Shown: positions 27,246 to 40,069 of the stretch, one piece after another
Position numbering within the stretch: position 1 is the stretch's first letter
How the letters are laid out: each line of letters begins with the position of its first letter
NCBI GenBank assembly: GCA_002711845.1
Contig: PASF01000008.1
Coordinates: 248,001-312,000, forward strand
Direction: 5' to 3'
Length of the DNA stretch: 64,000 bases
Source: Gammaproteobacteria bacterium
GTDB taxonomy: Bacteria; Pseudomonadota; Gammaproteobacteria; Pseudomonadales; Pseudohongiellaceae
The notes under the pieces: generated by a model
Seen by the model: only the letters and a program-made list of their open reading frames with translations
Told to the model about the DNA's origin: nothing
The model's database searches: none
Translations under genes and position numbers: made by a program

Positions 27246-28124
27246 TCAGAAAAACGCATCCAGGTCGTAGCCATCACGCGCTGCCAGGCGGCGCAATCGC
27301 CGCATGGCCTCGATCTGGATCTGCCTGACCCGCTCGCGCGTCAACCCCACATCCGCGCCCACCTGCTCCAGCGTGCCAGCGCCGTGACCGTCCAGCCCGA
27401 AACGACGCACCAGCACATCCTGCTGGCGCAGGGTCAGCTCTGCCAGCCAGCGGCGCAGCGTGCTGCAGCTACTGCGGCTGTGCTGGCGCTGGGCCGGGTC
27501 CATGGCCCGTAACTCGTCAACCAGTGCGTCAGCATCCAGCCCATCAATGTCTGGCAAGGCCTCGCCGCTGTCATAGCTGGATTCATGGCAGTTCAGCAGC
27601 TCCTCCAGTTCCCGTAATGGCCGTGCCAGGTAATCCGCCAGCTCCCGGCGCCGAGGACGGCGACCCAGTCGGTGCGACAACTCGGCTTCATGACGCAGAC
27701 ACTGGCTGATATCCTTGATGACATGGACGGGCAAACGCACATTACGCGCATGGTTCATGATGGCGCGCTCGATGCTCTGCCGCACCCACCAGGTGGCATA
27801 GGTGGAAAAGCGGAAACCGCGCTCGGGGTCATATTTGTCCACCGCCCGCATCAGCCCGATATTGCCTTCCTCGACCATATCCAGCAGCGTCAGGCCGCGA
27901 TGGCGATAACGTCGGGCGATACTGATCACCAGCCGCAGGTTGTGACGAATCATCTGCTCCCGGCTGTGCGGGTCACCGTCGCGCGCTGCGCGGGCCAGCG
28001 CCAGCTCCTGTGTGTAGCCCAGCACAGCGATGGGGCTGATGTCTTTGATATAGCGTTGCTCGGCATCTGCCGACAGGTTTTTTGATGTGATGCTATCCGT
28101 GGCATTCGATCCATGTCTTTCCAT
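27246..28124 (-). CDS. rpoS: RNA polymerase sigma factor RpoS (short, diverged)
   Basis: RpoS directs RNA polymerase to stationary-phase and stress promoters. The 292-residue product has region 2 (LLDMVEEGNIGLMRAV; GFRFSTYATWWVRQSIERA) and the region 4 helix-turn-helix (VGADVGLTRERVRQIQIEA). It is about 40 residues shorter than the E. coli protein at the N-terminus, and the linker between regions 3 and 4 is diverged. The position between nlpD and fdxA confirms rpoS over another group 2 sigma factor. The leader can fold to hide the ribosome binding site, and a CRP-like site lies about 130 bp upstream of the start. Confidence 0.94.
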   Translation of the reverse strand: MERHGSNATDSITSKNLSADAEQRYIKDISPIAVLGYTQELALARAARDGDPHSREQMIRHNLRLVISIARRYRHRGLTLLDMVEEGNIGLMRAVDKYDPERGFRFSTYATWWVRQSIERAIMNHARNVRLPVHVIKDISQCLRHEAELSHRLGRRPRRRELADYLARPLRELEELLNCHESSYDSGEALPDIDGLDADALVDELRAMDPAQRQHSRSSCSTLRRWLAELTLRQQDVLVRRFGLDGHGAGTLEQVGADVGLTRERVRQIQIEAMRRLRRLAARDGYDLDAFF

Positions 28125-28135
28125 AACCGGTTTTC

Positions 28136-28200
28136 TTCCCTGTTGTTTTTTCCTGTACCTTATGTTCCTTAACGGAACGATCAGAAAATATCACAGGGAA
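28136..28200 (-). promoter_or_regulatory. Structured rpoS leader that can sequester the Shine-Dalgarno sequence
   Basis: In the transcript, TTCCCTGT (28200-28193) can pair perfectly with ACAGGGAA (28143-28136). The second arm contains the AGGGAA ribosome binding site, 11 bases before the ATG. Inside lies a smaller hairpin, GTTCC/GGAAC (28178-28174 with 28168-28164). This recalls the inhibitory leader of E. coli rpoS, which small RNAs open; here that is inference. Confidence 0.5.
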
Positions 28201-28252
28201 AATACGGAAAAAAAGGCCTGAAAAACCGAAAACCGGTCTGCATCGGGAAATT

Positions 28253-28268
28253 TGTGCACAATGTCACA
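28253..28268. promoter_or_regulatory. CRP/Vfr-like binding site upstream of rpoS
   Basis: TGTGC-N6-TCACA matches the cAMP receptor consensus TGTGA-N6-TCACA at 9 of 10 positions. The flanks (AAAT before, ATTTG after) add to the dyad. It lies in the nlpD-rpoS gap, about 130 bp before the rpoS start codon. Confidence 0.5.
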
Positions 28269-28294
28269 ATTTGTCATATTCGTCCGGCGTCATT

Positions 28295-29422
28295 TTACCG
28301 ACTGGGCAAAAATCTGACCGGGTCGGTGGGCTTGCCATCCACACGCACTTCAAAATGCAGCATGTCACGGCCATTGGGGCCGGTGCCCATTTCGGCGATC
28401 TTGTCGCCCGCACGCACCCGGTCACCCTCACCCACCACCATACCCCGGTTGTACATGTAGGCACTCAGGTGTCGGGCGCTGTGACGCAGAATCACCAGGT
28501 TACCGGCGCCCTGGATGCCGGTGCCGGCATACACCACATCACCATCGGCAGCGGCGTAGACGGCCTGCCCCTGCACCCCGGCAATATCCACCCCCCGATT
28601 GCTGCCGGACTCGGAAAACACACTCAGCATGCGGCCGTCAGCCGGCCATTGCCAGCTCACACCGTCAATCTGACGGGTGTTGACGCTGCCGGTTCGGCGC
28701 GCATCGATGGCGGCCTGCGGACGCTGTCCGGTGCTGCCGGTCAGTTCACCGGCCGGCGACGCAGGAATGTCCGGCATCGCACTGACCGCCGACTCGGACA
28801 CGCCAGAGTCGATCAGGTTCAGCTGCTGCCCCGGATAAATGGTATAGGGTGCGGCCAGGTTATTGGCCAGCGCCAGACGCCGGTAATCAATATTGTGGGT
28901 CCAGGCAATGGAGTACAGCGTGTCACCGCGCGCCACGGTATGGGTGCGGGCGGCAGCGCCTGTGGCGGATGAAACGCCCGTGGCGGGTGAAACGCCCGTG
29001 GCGGGTGAAGAGCCCGCAGCAGGTGAAGCGCCCGCGGCAGGTGAAGCGCCTGTGGCGGATTGAGCGCCTGTGGCGGGTGAACGGCTGATGGTGGTCCTGG
29101 AAATCCCCCCACCCAGCGTGGCCGGACGGACCACCGTGGTGCTGGCACCGACCGGACTGGTGCTGGCGCCGCTGGCTGTATTACCGCCGCCGGCTGTATT
29201 GCTGCCACTGGCGCTAACCTCAGCACGACGACGGGGCGTCGCCGGTACTTCCTGACCGTTGCTGACAATCAAGGGCGGTGTTCGCTCCAGCGCACTGCTG
29301 CGGTCATCCATCGGCGCCTGATAATCACTGGCGCAACCGGCTAACCACAGTGCGCAGGCGACAGCCAGACCCATTCGATGACGGTATCCGGGACGGGCGA
29401 TGGCGGGATGTAACAGACTCAT
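28295..29422 (-). CDS. nlpD: Murein hydrolase activator lipoprotein NlpD
   Basis: NlpD is an outer-membrane lipoprotein that activates an amidase during septal peptidoglycan splitting. The 375-residue product has the lipobox LAGC with Cys30, a long Ala/Ser/Thr linker containing a six-residue repeat (residues about 114-156), a LysM domain (HTVARGDTLYSIAW to YPGQQLNL, about 160-205), and a C-terminal LytM/M23 domain. The metal site is degenerate: the usual HxGvD His is lost (SNRGVDIAG) and HxH is reduced to MLHFEV, as in E. coli NlpD, so it should be a non-catalytic activator. It precedes rpoS; promoters within nlpD may serve rpoS. Confidence 0.93.
   Translation of the reverse strand: MSLLHPAIARPGYRHRMGLAVACALWLAGCASDYQAPMDDRSSALERTPPLIVSNGQEVPATPRRRAEVSASGSNTAGGGNTASGASTSPVGASTTVVRPATLGGGISRTTISRSPATGAQSATGASPAAGASPAAGSSPATGVSPATGVSSATGAAARTHTVARGDTLYSIAWTHNIDYRRLALANNLAAPYTIYPGQQLNLIDSGVSESAVSAMPDIPASPAGELTGSTGQRPQAAIDARRTGSVNTRQIDGVSWQWPADGRMLSVFSESGSNRGVDIAGVQGQAVYAAADGDVVYAGTGIQGAGNLVILRHSARHLSAYMYNRGMVVGEGDRVRAGDKIAEMGTGPNGRDMLHFEVRVDGKPTDPVRFLPSR
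28956..29081 (-). repeat. Seven 18-bp tandem repeats in the nlpD linker
   Basis: Seven consecutive 18-bp units (core CGCC-GTGGCGGGTGAA on the plus strand) start at 28956, 28974, 28992, 29010, 29028, 29046 and 29064. The second and third are identical. They encode the hexapeptide S-P-A-T/A-G-x, so unit gain or loss keeps the frame and changes linker length. Confidence 0.9.
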
Positions 29423-29487
29423 GAAGACAGCACCTCAAACAACAGCGAGACGACACATCATAAACTGCAGCGCCCTCTTATGCCACG

Positions 29488-30351
29488 TCAACCGCGTGCC
29501 AGGCGGGAAAAGCCCAGTATCACGGCGCAACCCAGCACCGCGCACAGCAGCGCCGCCACCAGGGTGCCCGCGTCGGGGGCCGGCACCTCGGCCTCGCGCC
29601 AGGGCCACAGCACAATCAGTGACGCGGCCAGCATGCCAATGATAAAGGCATAACTCTGTTCCCGGTAATAGCGAAAGGTCCACGACAGCAGATGCGCGAA
29701 GGACAGCAGCCCGATCGCACAGCCCAGACCAAAGACCAGAATCACCTCCAGCTGGAAATTGCGCAGGGCACTGAGCACGTACTCATACACCCCCAGCAAC
29801 AGCAGCAGAAAAGCGCCGGAAATCCCCGGCAGGATCATCGCACAGATGGCGATCATGCCACTGATCAGGATATACCCCAGCGCGGTGCTGCCCGCCAGCG
29901 GATTAAGCACCGCGGTCAGCGCGGTCAGGGCAAAGCCCAGGGCAAACAGCAAACCCTTGCCCGGCGTCCAGCGCCCGGCATCGGCGCGCAACAGCCAGCA
30001 CGAGGCCAGCACCAGGCCCATGAAAAATGCCATTACCAGCGCAAAATAGGTGTCCAGTAAATACAGTACGGTGTTGGCCATCAGCACCAGGCTCAGCAAC
30101 ATGCCCGAGATCAGGGTCAGCAGAAAGCCGCCATGAATCTGTTGCCAGAAGGCACGCGGGCCCTTTTGCCACAGGGTTTTAAGGGCCAGCGGGTGGCATT
30201 GCTTCAGGGCATTGATCAGGGCCTCATAGATGCCGCTGATGACCGCGATGGTGCCGCCGGACACGCCCGGCACCGAGTCCGCCACGCCCATTGCCATGCC
30301 TTTCAGAAACAGCACCAGGCGCGCGCGCAACAGGCCGGATGGGGCCGACAT
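29488..30351 (-). CDS. popT: DUF368 / PopT-type undecaprenyl phosphate translocase
   Basis: DUF368 proteins have been identified as undecaprenyl-phosphate translocases (PopT) that return the lipid carrier to the inner leaflet. The 287-residue product is an integral membrane protein with about eight or nine hydrophobic segments and the family's two related motifs, GVADSVPGVSGGT (about residues 22-34) and ICAMILPGISGAF (about 172-184). Its start shares one base with the pcm stop (TGATG). Its place between pcm and nlpD is unusual and links it to an envelope gene. The role is assigned by family. Confidence 0.85.
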   Translation of the reverse strand: MSAPSGLLRARLVLFLKGMAMGVADSVPGVSGGTIAVISGIYEALINALKQCHPLALKTLWQKGPRAFWQQIHGGFLLTLISGMLLSLVLMANTVLYLLDTYFALVMAFFMGLVLASCWLLRADAGRWTPGKGLLFALGFALTALTAVLNPLAGSTALGYILISGMIAICAMILPGISGAFLLLLLGVYEYVLSALRNFQLEVILVFGLGCAIGLLSFAHLLSWTFRYYREQSYAFIIGMLAASLIVLWPWREAEVPAPDAGTLVAALLCAVLGCAVILGFSRLARG

Positions 30352-31037
30352 CAGTATTGCACCTGGCCAATGTACAGGGGCACAAAATTCACTGCCTCCA
30401 GCACCCGCCGGTGAAACTCATCGCCTTCACGTTCGATCAGCAATAACTCCTGCCCCCCCCGCTCGGATCCCACCGGAATCACCAGGCGCCCGCCATCGGC
30501 CAGTTGCGCGAGCAGATCCGAGGGGACCTGTTGCGGCGCCGCCGCCGCGATAATGGCATCAAAGGGTCCGTGTTCAGGCCAGCCCAGGCTGCCGTCATCG
30601 TGTTTGGAGCGCACATTGCGCACCTTCAGCAGGCCCAGATTGCGCCGCGCCTTGTCCAGCAAAGGCTGGATGCGCTCCACCGTCCACACCCGCTCGGCCA
30701 GTTGCGCGATGACCGCGGTCTGGTAACCACAGCCGGTCCCGATTTCCAGCACCCTGGGCAGCTTGCCCTGCTCCGGCGCCCGGTTGCCCAGCACCGCTTC
30801 GGTCATGCGCGCGACCACAAAGGGCTGGGAGATGGTCTGGCTGTAACCAATGGGTAATGCCGTGTCTTCGTAGGCGCGATGCGACAGGGCTTCATCAAGA
30901 AAGATATGCCTTGGCGTGGTGCGCATCACATCCAGCACCGCCCAGTTCTTGATACCCTTATCAAGCAACGAGGCGATCATGCGCTCGCGGGTGCGCTGTG
31001 AGGTCATGCCAATGCCGGCCAGATTTGGAGTGTTCAA
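30351..31037 (-). CDS. pcm: Protein-L-isoaspartate O-methyltransferase
   Basis: Pcm methylates isoaspartyl residues in damaged proteins so that they can revert to aspartate. The 228-residue product has the SAM-binding motif [18 protein letters not shown], the post-motif [19 protein letters not shown] and [18 protein letters not shown]. The first ATG overlaps the truD stop by 4 bp (ATGA), which supports the full-length form; the second ATG (31007) is 10 codons on. In many relatives surE precedes pcm and nlpD follows it; here surE is missing and popT follows. Confidence 0.96.
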   Translation of the reverse strand: MNTPNLAGIGMTSQRTRERMIASLLDKGIKNWAVLDVMRTTPRHIFLDEALSHRAYEDTALPIGYSQTISQPFVVARMTEAVLGNRAPEQGKLPRVLEIGTGCGYQTAVIAQLAERVWTVERIQPLLDKARRNLGLLKVRNVRSKHDDGSLGWPEHGPFDAIIAAAAPQQVPSDLLAQLADGGRLVIPVGSERGGQELLLIEREGDEFHRRVLEAVNFVPLYIGQVQY

Positions 31038-32086
31038 CCGCTGGTTCCCGTACGTGTTATCAGTTCGTGTAAGACTGCCGTGGCGTAGGTCCCGGTCGGC
31101 AGCGTGAATTCAATCTCCAGCGTGCCGGGTTCGGGCCGCCGATAGTCTATAGCCTTCACCGGCAAACGCAAACTGCGGCGCTCCTGTTTCAGGCCAAAGC
31201 GTGGCAGCGCATCGCTGAACACGGCCAGCTCCGACGCCACGGCCCGCTCCAGCGCCGCAGCGGCACCGGTTGTGGCCAGCTCACCCTGGCCCCACATCGG
31301 CCCGGTGGGGTGGATATCCAGCGTCTGCAGGCGCTGCGCCAGGGTCGTGTCATCAGCCGTGGATGCAAACACACTGCCACTGCCATCCAGGTTCATCACG
31401 TCACCCGGCAGATAACGGTCCCAGTTGCCCTGTTCGACACGCCGGGCCAGTACCGCATTAAACAGCGCCGAGCGGGCCGCTGACAGCCACATGCTGCGCT
31501 CGAGACGGCCACGGGGTTTACGCTGACCGTTGAACCAGGCCTGGGCATGGGTCAGGTTGTCATGACCAAAGCGCTGCTCGCCAAAATAGTTCGGTACCCC
31601 CGCCTGCGCCATGATCTGCAGCCGGCGTTGCAGATCCTGCCAGGCCGTTGCCATCGTCACGCTCGCGACCGGTGTCACATCGTGCAGACGAATCCGGAAC
31701 TGATTGCCGCGATGGCTGCCGCGTCGCAGCTTTTTGTGATTACGCTGTTGTTGCAGGATACACAACGCATCGGATGCCAGCGCTGCCAGTCCGTCGACAT
31801 CCCTGCCGGGGCTGTGCAGGCTGAACCACTGGGTACACACACCCTGTTTGTCCTTGAGTCCGGACCAGCTGATACTGGCCGGCGGCAAACCGGTGGCACG
31901 GGCCAGGCGCTCGGCCACATCCGGCGTCGACAGCCCGGTTTTGCGTATCTGCAGCCACAGGTGCTCGCCGGCACCGCTGCACTCAAAACCCAGCACTTCG
32001 TTGACCACAAAATCTGCCGGGGTCAGCTTGAAGCGCGCGCTCAATAACGGCGCGCCCAGACTCGGTGGCAACGGCGGTGTGTCCAC
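31034..32086 (-). CDS. truD: tRNA pseudouridine(13) synthase TruD
   Basis: TruD forms pseudouridine 13 in tRNA(Glu). The 350-residue product has the catalytic region [19 protein letters not shown] with the catalytic Asp in LKDKQ, the [14 protein letters not shown] segment, and [12 protein letters not shown] of the TruD insertion domain. It begins at the base just before the ispF stop (32087) and overlaps pcm by 4 bp, so it belongs to the ftsB-ispD-ispF-truD-pcm run. Confidence 0.96.
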   Translation of the reverse strand: MDTPPLPPSLGAPLLSARFKLTPADFVVNEVLGFECSGAGEHLWLQIRKTGLSTPDVAERLARATGLPPASISWSGLKDKQGVCTQWFSLHSPGRDVDGLAALASDALCILQQQRNHKKLRRGSHRGNQFRIRLHDVTPVASVTMATAWQDLQRRLQIMAQAGVPNYFGEQRFGHDNLTHAQAWFNGQRKPRGRLERSMWLSAARSALFNAVLARRVEQGNWDRYLPGDVMNLDGSGSVFASTADDTTLAQRLQTLDIHPTGPMWGQGELATTGAAAALERAVASELAVFSDALPRFGLKQERRSLRLPVKAIDYRRPEPGTLEIEFTLPTGTYATAVLHELITRTGTSG

Positions 32087-32575
32087 CTAGCGGTACAACA
32101 CAACAACAGCGTGCGTTTCGATGCCTTCGCGGCGTCCGACAAAGCCCATTCCCTCGGTGGTCGAAGCCTTGACGTTGACCCGTTCAAGGTCGACCGCCAG
32201 TAAGTTTGCCAGACGCGCGCACATCGCCGGAATATGCGGCGCCATCTTTGGCGCCTGGGCCAAGATGGTCATGTCAGCGTTGGCCAGTGTCCAGCCGCCG
32301 TCAGCCATCATCGCCACCACCTGCTGCAGCAACAGGCCACTGTCGACATTCTTGTAGGCCGCATCATTGTCAGGAAAATGCCGGCCGATATCGCCACGGC
32401 CAAGCGCACCCAGAATGGCATCACATAAAGCATGGATCAACGCATCGCCGTCAGAATGCGCGAGCAGACCACGCTCATAGGGGATGGTCACCCCCCCGAG
32501 CACCAGCGCGCGCTGATCATCGGGCTCGGCGAATCGATGGGCGTCATAACCATGCCCGGTTCTGATATCTTTCAT
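32087..32575 (-). CDS. ispF: 2-C-methyl-D-erythritol 2,4-cyclodiphosphate synthase IspF
   Basis: IspF makes the cyclic diphosphate intermediate of the MEP isoprenoid pathway. The 162-residue product has the zinc ligands in RTGHGYDAHRF (Asp and His), a third His in LLAHSDGDALIHALCDAILGA, and the C-terminal KASTTEGMGFVGRREGI. The length is typical. It overlaps ispD by 4 bp, so the two consecutive-pathway enzymes are co-translated. Confidence 0.97.
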   Translation of the reverse strand: MKDIRTGHGYDAHRFAEPDDQRALVLGGVTIPYERGLLAHSDGDALIHALCDAILGALGRGDIGRHFPDNDAAYKNVDSGLLLQQVVAMMADGGWTLANADMTILAQAPKMAPHIPAMCARLANLLAVDLERVNVKASTTEGMGFVGRREGIETHAVVVLYR

Positions 32576-33357
32576 TCCAGTATGCCTGTATATAAAAAGG
32601 GTTCCTGCCCGGCTGTCGATCCGGACCCTGCTGTCGACCCCGTGTCGCGGACCTGCGCCTGCAGAATCAGCTCCGCCAGCGACAGGTCCTCAGCGTAGGT
32701 GATCTTGATATTATCCTTGTGACAGGGCACCAGTTGCGGACGCGCTCCGGCCCACTCCATCGCCGATGCCTCATCGGTGAGGGTGACGCCCGCCGCTGAC
32801 GCCTCGCGCAGGGCCTGACGCAGGCGTGCAAAGGGAAACAACTGCGGTGTGCAGGCGGCCCACAGCGCCGTGCGGTCCACGGTCGCGGCCACCACCCCCT
32901 GCTCATCGGCGCGTTTAAGCGTGTCGCTGACCGGCAACGCCAGCAGCCCGCCGTCCGTGCCCGTCGTGGTCAGTGTCAGCAGGCGCAGGATGTCGTCGAT
33001 GCGCACGCAGGGGCGCACCGCATCATGCACCAGCACCCAGTCATCGGGCGCGGCCAGATCTGCCAGCGCGTCCAGCCCGTTGAGCACTGACTGCCAGCGA
33101 TCGTTGCCGCCCGGGCAGGTCAGCACTTTGTCCCTGCCTGGGTCATGGACCGTGTTATGACGTGCCCAGTGCCGGTCGTCGGCACTGAGCACCAGCATGA
33201 TACGTTTGATATCCGCCACGGCGGACAGACGCGCGAGCGTCAACGACAACACAGTGTGTTCGTTGATGCGCAGATACTGCTTGGGGATGGCAGCCTGCAT
33301 GCGGCTGCCGATACCGGCGGCGGGGACAACAGCCCAGATGTTCATAGGCCTATTCAA
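32572..33357 (-). CDS. ispD: 2-C-methyl-D-erythritol 4-phosphate cytidylyltransferase IspD
   Basis: IspD couples CTP to methylerythritol phosphate in the MEP pathway. The 261-residue product has the CTP-binding loop VPAAGIGSRMQAAIPKQYL (residues 11-29), VLVHDAVRPCV and TDEASAMEW. It is about 25 residues longer than E. coli IspD because of a low-complexity C-terminal tail rich in Gly, Ser and Thr. Its start overlaps the ftsB end by 8 bp. Confidence 0.96.
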   Translation of the reverse strand: MNRPMNIWAVVPAAGIGSRMQAAIPKQYLRINEHTVLSLTLARLSAVADIKRIMLVLSADDRHWARHNTVHDPGRDKVLTCPGGNDRWQSVLNGLDALADLAAPDDWVLVHDAVRPCVRIDDILRLLTLTTTGTDGGLLALPVSDTLKRADEQGVVAATVDRTALWAACTPQLFPFARLRQALREASAAGVTLTDEASAMEWAGARPQLVPCHKDNIKITYAEDLSLAELILQAQVRDTGSTAGSGSTAGQEPFLYTGILE

Positions 33358-33619
33358 TAATCATGTAAAAGGTTTCATCTTTGCGCGTCATGCCCAGGTC
33401 GGCACGCGCGCGCTCTTCCACGGCCTCAAGGCCATTCTTCAGATCCAGCACTTCACTTTCCAGCATGTCGTTGCGCAGGCGCAAGGCCTGGTTTTCCTGC
33501 TGCTGCACCGCCAGCTGGGCTTCCAGCTGACGCAACTCGGCCACGCCACCGTCGCCGATCCACAGTCGCCACTGCAAAACCAGCAAAATCAAAACCAGCG
33601 CTGCCACCAGTGCTTTCAT
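33350..33619 (-). CDS. ftsB: Cell division protein FtsB
   Basis: FtsB joins FtsL and FtsQ in the inner-membrane complex that activates septal peptidoglycan synthesis. The 89-residue product has one N-terminal transmembrane helix (about residues 3-20), a coiled coil (LRQLEAQLAVQQQENQALRL) and a short periplasmic end. Start and size are typical. It lies 33 bp downstream of eno, the arrangement common in gammaproteobacteria. Confidence 0.94.
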   Translation of the reverse strand: MKALVAALVLILLVLQWRLWIGDGGVAELRQLEAQLAVQQQENQALRLRNDMLESEVLDLKNGLEAVEERARADLGMTRKDETFYMIIE

Positions 33620-33652
33620 AAAGCAACTCTATGATCCAACAGGACCCTGACG

Positions 33653-34960
<1,308 letters not shown>

Positions 34961-35014
34961 TCAATTAAAAACAATCGATTAACGGCCTGTTAATCAGATG
35001 GGTTTGCAACGCAT

Positions 35015-37524
<2,510 letters not shown>

Positions 37525-37575
37525 CTATGTCACTGATGGGGCTACAGGTTACCAGAAGCGCCCAGCATCGACAAA

Positions 37576-39030
37576 CTAAATATGATCCTGCCGCGAAGGC
37601 ATTTGCCAGCGTACTGCCCAGCCCGTGCCTTCATCAACAACCTGAAAACCTTCACACACACCGACCCCGACAATCCAGGCCAGTTTATTATCAATATACA
37701 ACAGCGGCGTCCGCTCTCTTACCCACGGCGGTATGGCGGATTCCTGCAAAATCTTTTTCAGCGATCGCCTGGGGCGACCCGGCAACGCGCACTGCTCGCC
37801 GCCCTGTCGATAACGCACCACACACTCGCCATCAGGCAAGCGCATGCGCTGATCACGGGCACTGCCAGCCGGGGCCAGATAGAGCCGCACTGCACCATTG
37901 CCCGGCAACACCAGCGCGACAAAACGTCCGTCACCCTGCGCCTGCCAGACATAGCCCTGCGCTGGCGCTGGCGGCACCGGTTCCAGCGCCTCCAACACAT
38001 ACAGCTGGTCGGCAAACCGCCGCAATTGCCAGTGGTGCCAGTTGATCTCTGGCTGCGCGTCGTCGCCGGCGCCCAGCAGTTCGTCCTGGACACGTTGAAC
38101 CAGACGCCAGCCCGGCGTCTGTCCGGTTTCGCGCAACAGCCAGTGACGCAGCACCAGCCGCTGTCGGGCGGCGGACAGTGCCTGCAGCCCGGTGCAGCTC
38201 AGGCGATCGCTGTCCGCAGGTGACAGCAACGCCAGCAACTCGTCGGCCAGCTCACGCAACACACTGTCGGCATCGGCCCCCAGCGCCGCCGTGCGCGCCA
38301 CACTTTGCCGCCAGCCCGACCAGTGCGAGGCCAGCAGCGGCATGATGCGGTGACGCAGAAAATTCCTGCTCAAGCTGTCATCGCTGTTGCTGTCATCTTC
38401 CACCCAGCGTACCGCATGCACAGCAGCCCAGCGCTCCAGCTGCTCGCGTGGCAATGCCAGCAGCGGTCGCCAAAGAATGCCCGCGCCCAACGGGCGGCTT
38501 TCCGGCATGCCGGCCAGACCGCGCGGACCGGCCGCACGCAGCAGCCGCAGCATCACGGTCTCCAGCTGATCATCCTGGTGATGAGCCAGCAGCAACGCTT
38601 CGTCAGCCGCCAGTTCCTGCTCAAACACCGCATACCGCGATGCCCTGGCTCTTGCTTCCAGGCCCTGCCCCGGCGCCCGTGAAACATTCACCTGATGCGC
38701 CGCAAAAACAATATCCAGCTCGTGGCACACCGCCTGGCAATGCGACTGCCAGTCTGCCGCGTGGACGCTGATGCCGTGGTTGACATGCACCACCCGCAGC
38801 GCGGCAAAAGGCGATGCCGCCAGCACACGACGGCAGGCATGCAACAGCACCATGGAATCCAGACCACCGCTGAGCCCCAGCACCAGTCGCTGACAGGCCG
38901 GATACTGCTGCCGCAACCGCAATAGGGAACTGGCCAGGGCCTGCTCCAGGCCATGGCGATCAGTTGCCAGCAAGTTCAATTGCATGCGGGAAATATCGGG
39001 TTCTGTCGGATGGCTGTCAGTCATGGTCAT
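37576..39030 (-). CDS. tilS: tRNA(Ile)-lysidine synthase TilS
   Basis: TilS attaches lysine to C34 of tRNA(Ile2), changing its codon reading to AUA. The 484-residue product has the PP-loop LSGGLDSMVLLHA (about residues 52-64), HHQDDQLETVMLRLLRAAGPRGLAG, and FLRHRIMPLL. The C-terminal domain (about 360-484) ends in a substrate-binding region with RRSLKKILQE. The start could also be a few codons later. It lies between accA and pyrG as in Pseudomonas. Confidence 0.95.
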   Translation of the reverse strand: MTMTDSHPTEPDISRMQLNLLATDRHGLEQALASSLLRLRQQYPACQRLVLGLSGGLDSMVLLHACRRVLAASPFAALRVVHVNHGISVHAADWQSHCQAVCHELDIVFAAHQVNVSRAPGQGLEARARASRYAVFEQELAADEALLLAHHQDDQLETVMLRLLRAAGPRGLAGMPESRPLGAGILWRPLLALPREQLERWAAVHAVRWVEDDSNSDDSLSRNFLRHRIMPLLASHWSGWRQSVARTAALGADADSVLRELADELLALLSPADSDRLSCTGLQALSAARQRLVLRHWLLRETGQTPGWRLVQRVQDELLGAGDDAQPEINWHHWQLRRFADQLYVLEALEPVPPAPAQGYVWQAQGDGRFVALVLPGNGAVRLYLAPAGSARDQRMRLPDGECVVRYRQGGEQCALPGRPRRSLKKILQESAIPPWVRERTPLLYIDNKLAWIVGVGVCEGFQVVDEGTGWAVRWQMPSRQDHI

Positions 39031-39054
39031 GTGCCCTCAGGCCCATGGCGACGG

Positions 39055-40008
39055 TCAGCTACTGATGCCATAACTCATCAGACGCTTGTAGCGGCGCTCC
39101 ACCAGGTCATCAATTTCCATGCTCTGTAATCGCTCAACCTGGTCAATCAGTGCTGTCTTCATATTGGCCGCCATGGCCTTGACATCACGGTGCGCGCCAC
39201 CCAGCGGCTCCGGGATGGTGGTGTCGACAATGCCCAGCTCTTCCAGGCGGGTCGAGGTCACCCCCATGGCTTCTGCCGCATCGGGCGCATGTTCGGACGA
39301 CTTCCACAAAATGGTGGCACACCCTTCCGGCGTGATCACCGTATAGGTGGAATACTGCAGCATGTTCAGGTGGTCGGCGATACCGATGGCGATGGCCCCA
39401 CCGGAGTTGGCTTCGCCGGTGACCGTGGCAATCAGCGGGGTTTTGACCCGCGACATCATCGCCATGTTCTCGGCAATCGCTTCATTGATACCGCGCTCTT
39501 CAGCGTCAATGCCCGGATAGGCACCGGGCGTGTCAATAAAGGACAGCACCGGCAGCTGGAAACGCTCGGCCAGCTCAATCAGGCGGCGCGCCTTGCGGTA
39601 ACCTTCCGGGCGCGGCATGCCAAAATTGTGGCGTACCTTCTCCTTGGTCCCGCGACCCTTCTGGTGACCAATCACCATCACCGGTTTGCCATCCAGCCGG
39701 GCAATGCCGCCGATCAGCGCCATGTCATCAGCAAACAGCCGATCACCGTGCAGCTCATCAAAATCATCAAAAATATGTTGAATATAATCAAGGGTATAGG
39801 GTCGCAGCGGGTGGCGGGCGACCTGTGAGATCTGCCACGGGCTGAGGTTGCCGTAGATCTTCTCGGTCAGCTTGGTGTTCTTTTCCTTAAGCTTTTGAAT
39901 TTCATCACTAATATTGAGGTCATTGTCATCGCTGACAAGGCGCAGCTCGTTGATCTTGACTTCCAGATCAGCAATGGGTTGTTCAAAATCCAGATAATTC
40001 GGGTTCAT
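39055..40008 (-). CDS. accA: Acetyl-CoA carboxylase carboxyltransferase subunit alpha
   Basis: AccA with AccD transfers the carboxyl group from biotin to acetyl-CoA, the first step of fatty acid synthesis. The 317-residue product begins with a coiled-coil N-terminus ([16 protein letters not shown]), then [34 protein letters not shown] and [15 protein letters not shown]. The length matches E. coli. The dnaE-accA neighbourhood is conserved in gammaproteobacteria; accD is not in the window. Confidence 0.98.
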   Translation of the reverse strand: MNPNYLDFEQPIADLEVKINELRLVSDDNDLNISDEIQKLKEKNTKLTEKIYGNLSPWQISQVARHPLRPYTLDYIQHIFDDFDELHGDRLFADDMALIGGIARLDGKPVMVIGHQKGRGTKEKVRHNFGMPRPEGYRKARRLIELAERFQLPVLSFIDTPGAYPGIDAEERGINEAIAENMAMMSRVKTPLIATVTGEANSGGAIAIGIADHLNMLQYSTYTVITPEGCATILWKSSEHAPDAAEAMGVTSTRLEELGIVDTTIPEPLGGAHRDVKAMAANMKTALIDQVERLQSMEIDDLVERRYKRLMSYGISS

Positions 40009-40069
40009 AATCGCGTCTGTTCCGGCCTGAGTCGGTCAATTAATGCAGTCATGATAGCAAAGTTAAGGC

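Noticed and set aside
28956-29081. CRISPR array in nlpD
   Set aside because: The units are contiguous 18-bp coding repeats without spacers and translate in the nlpD frame.
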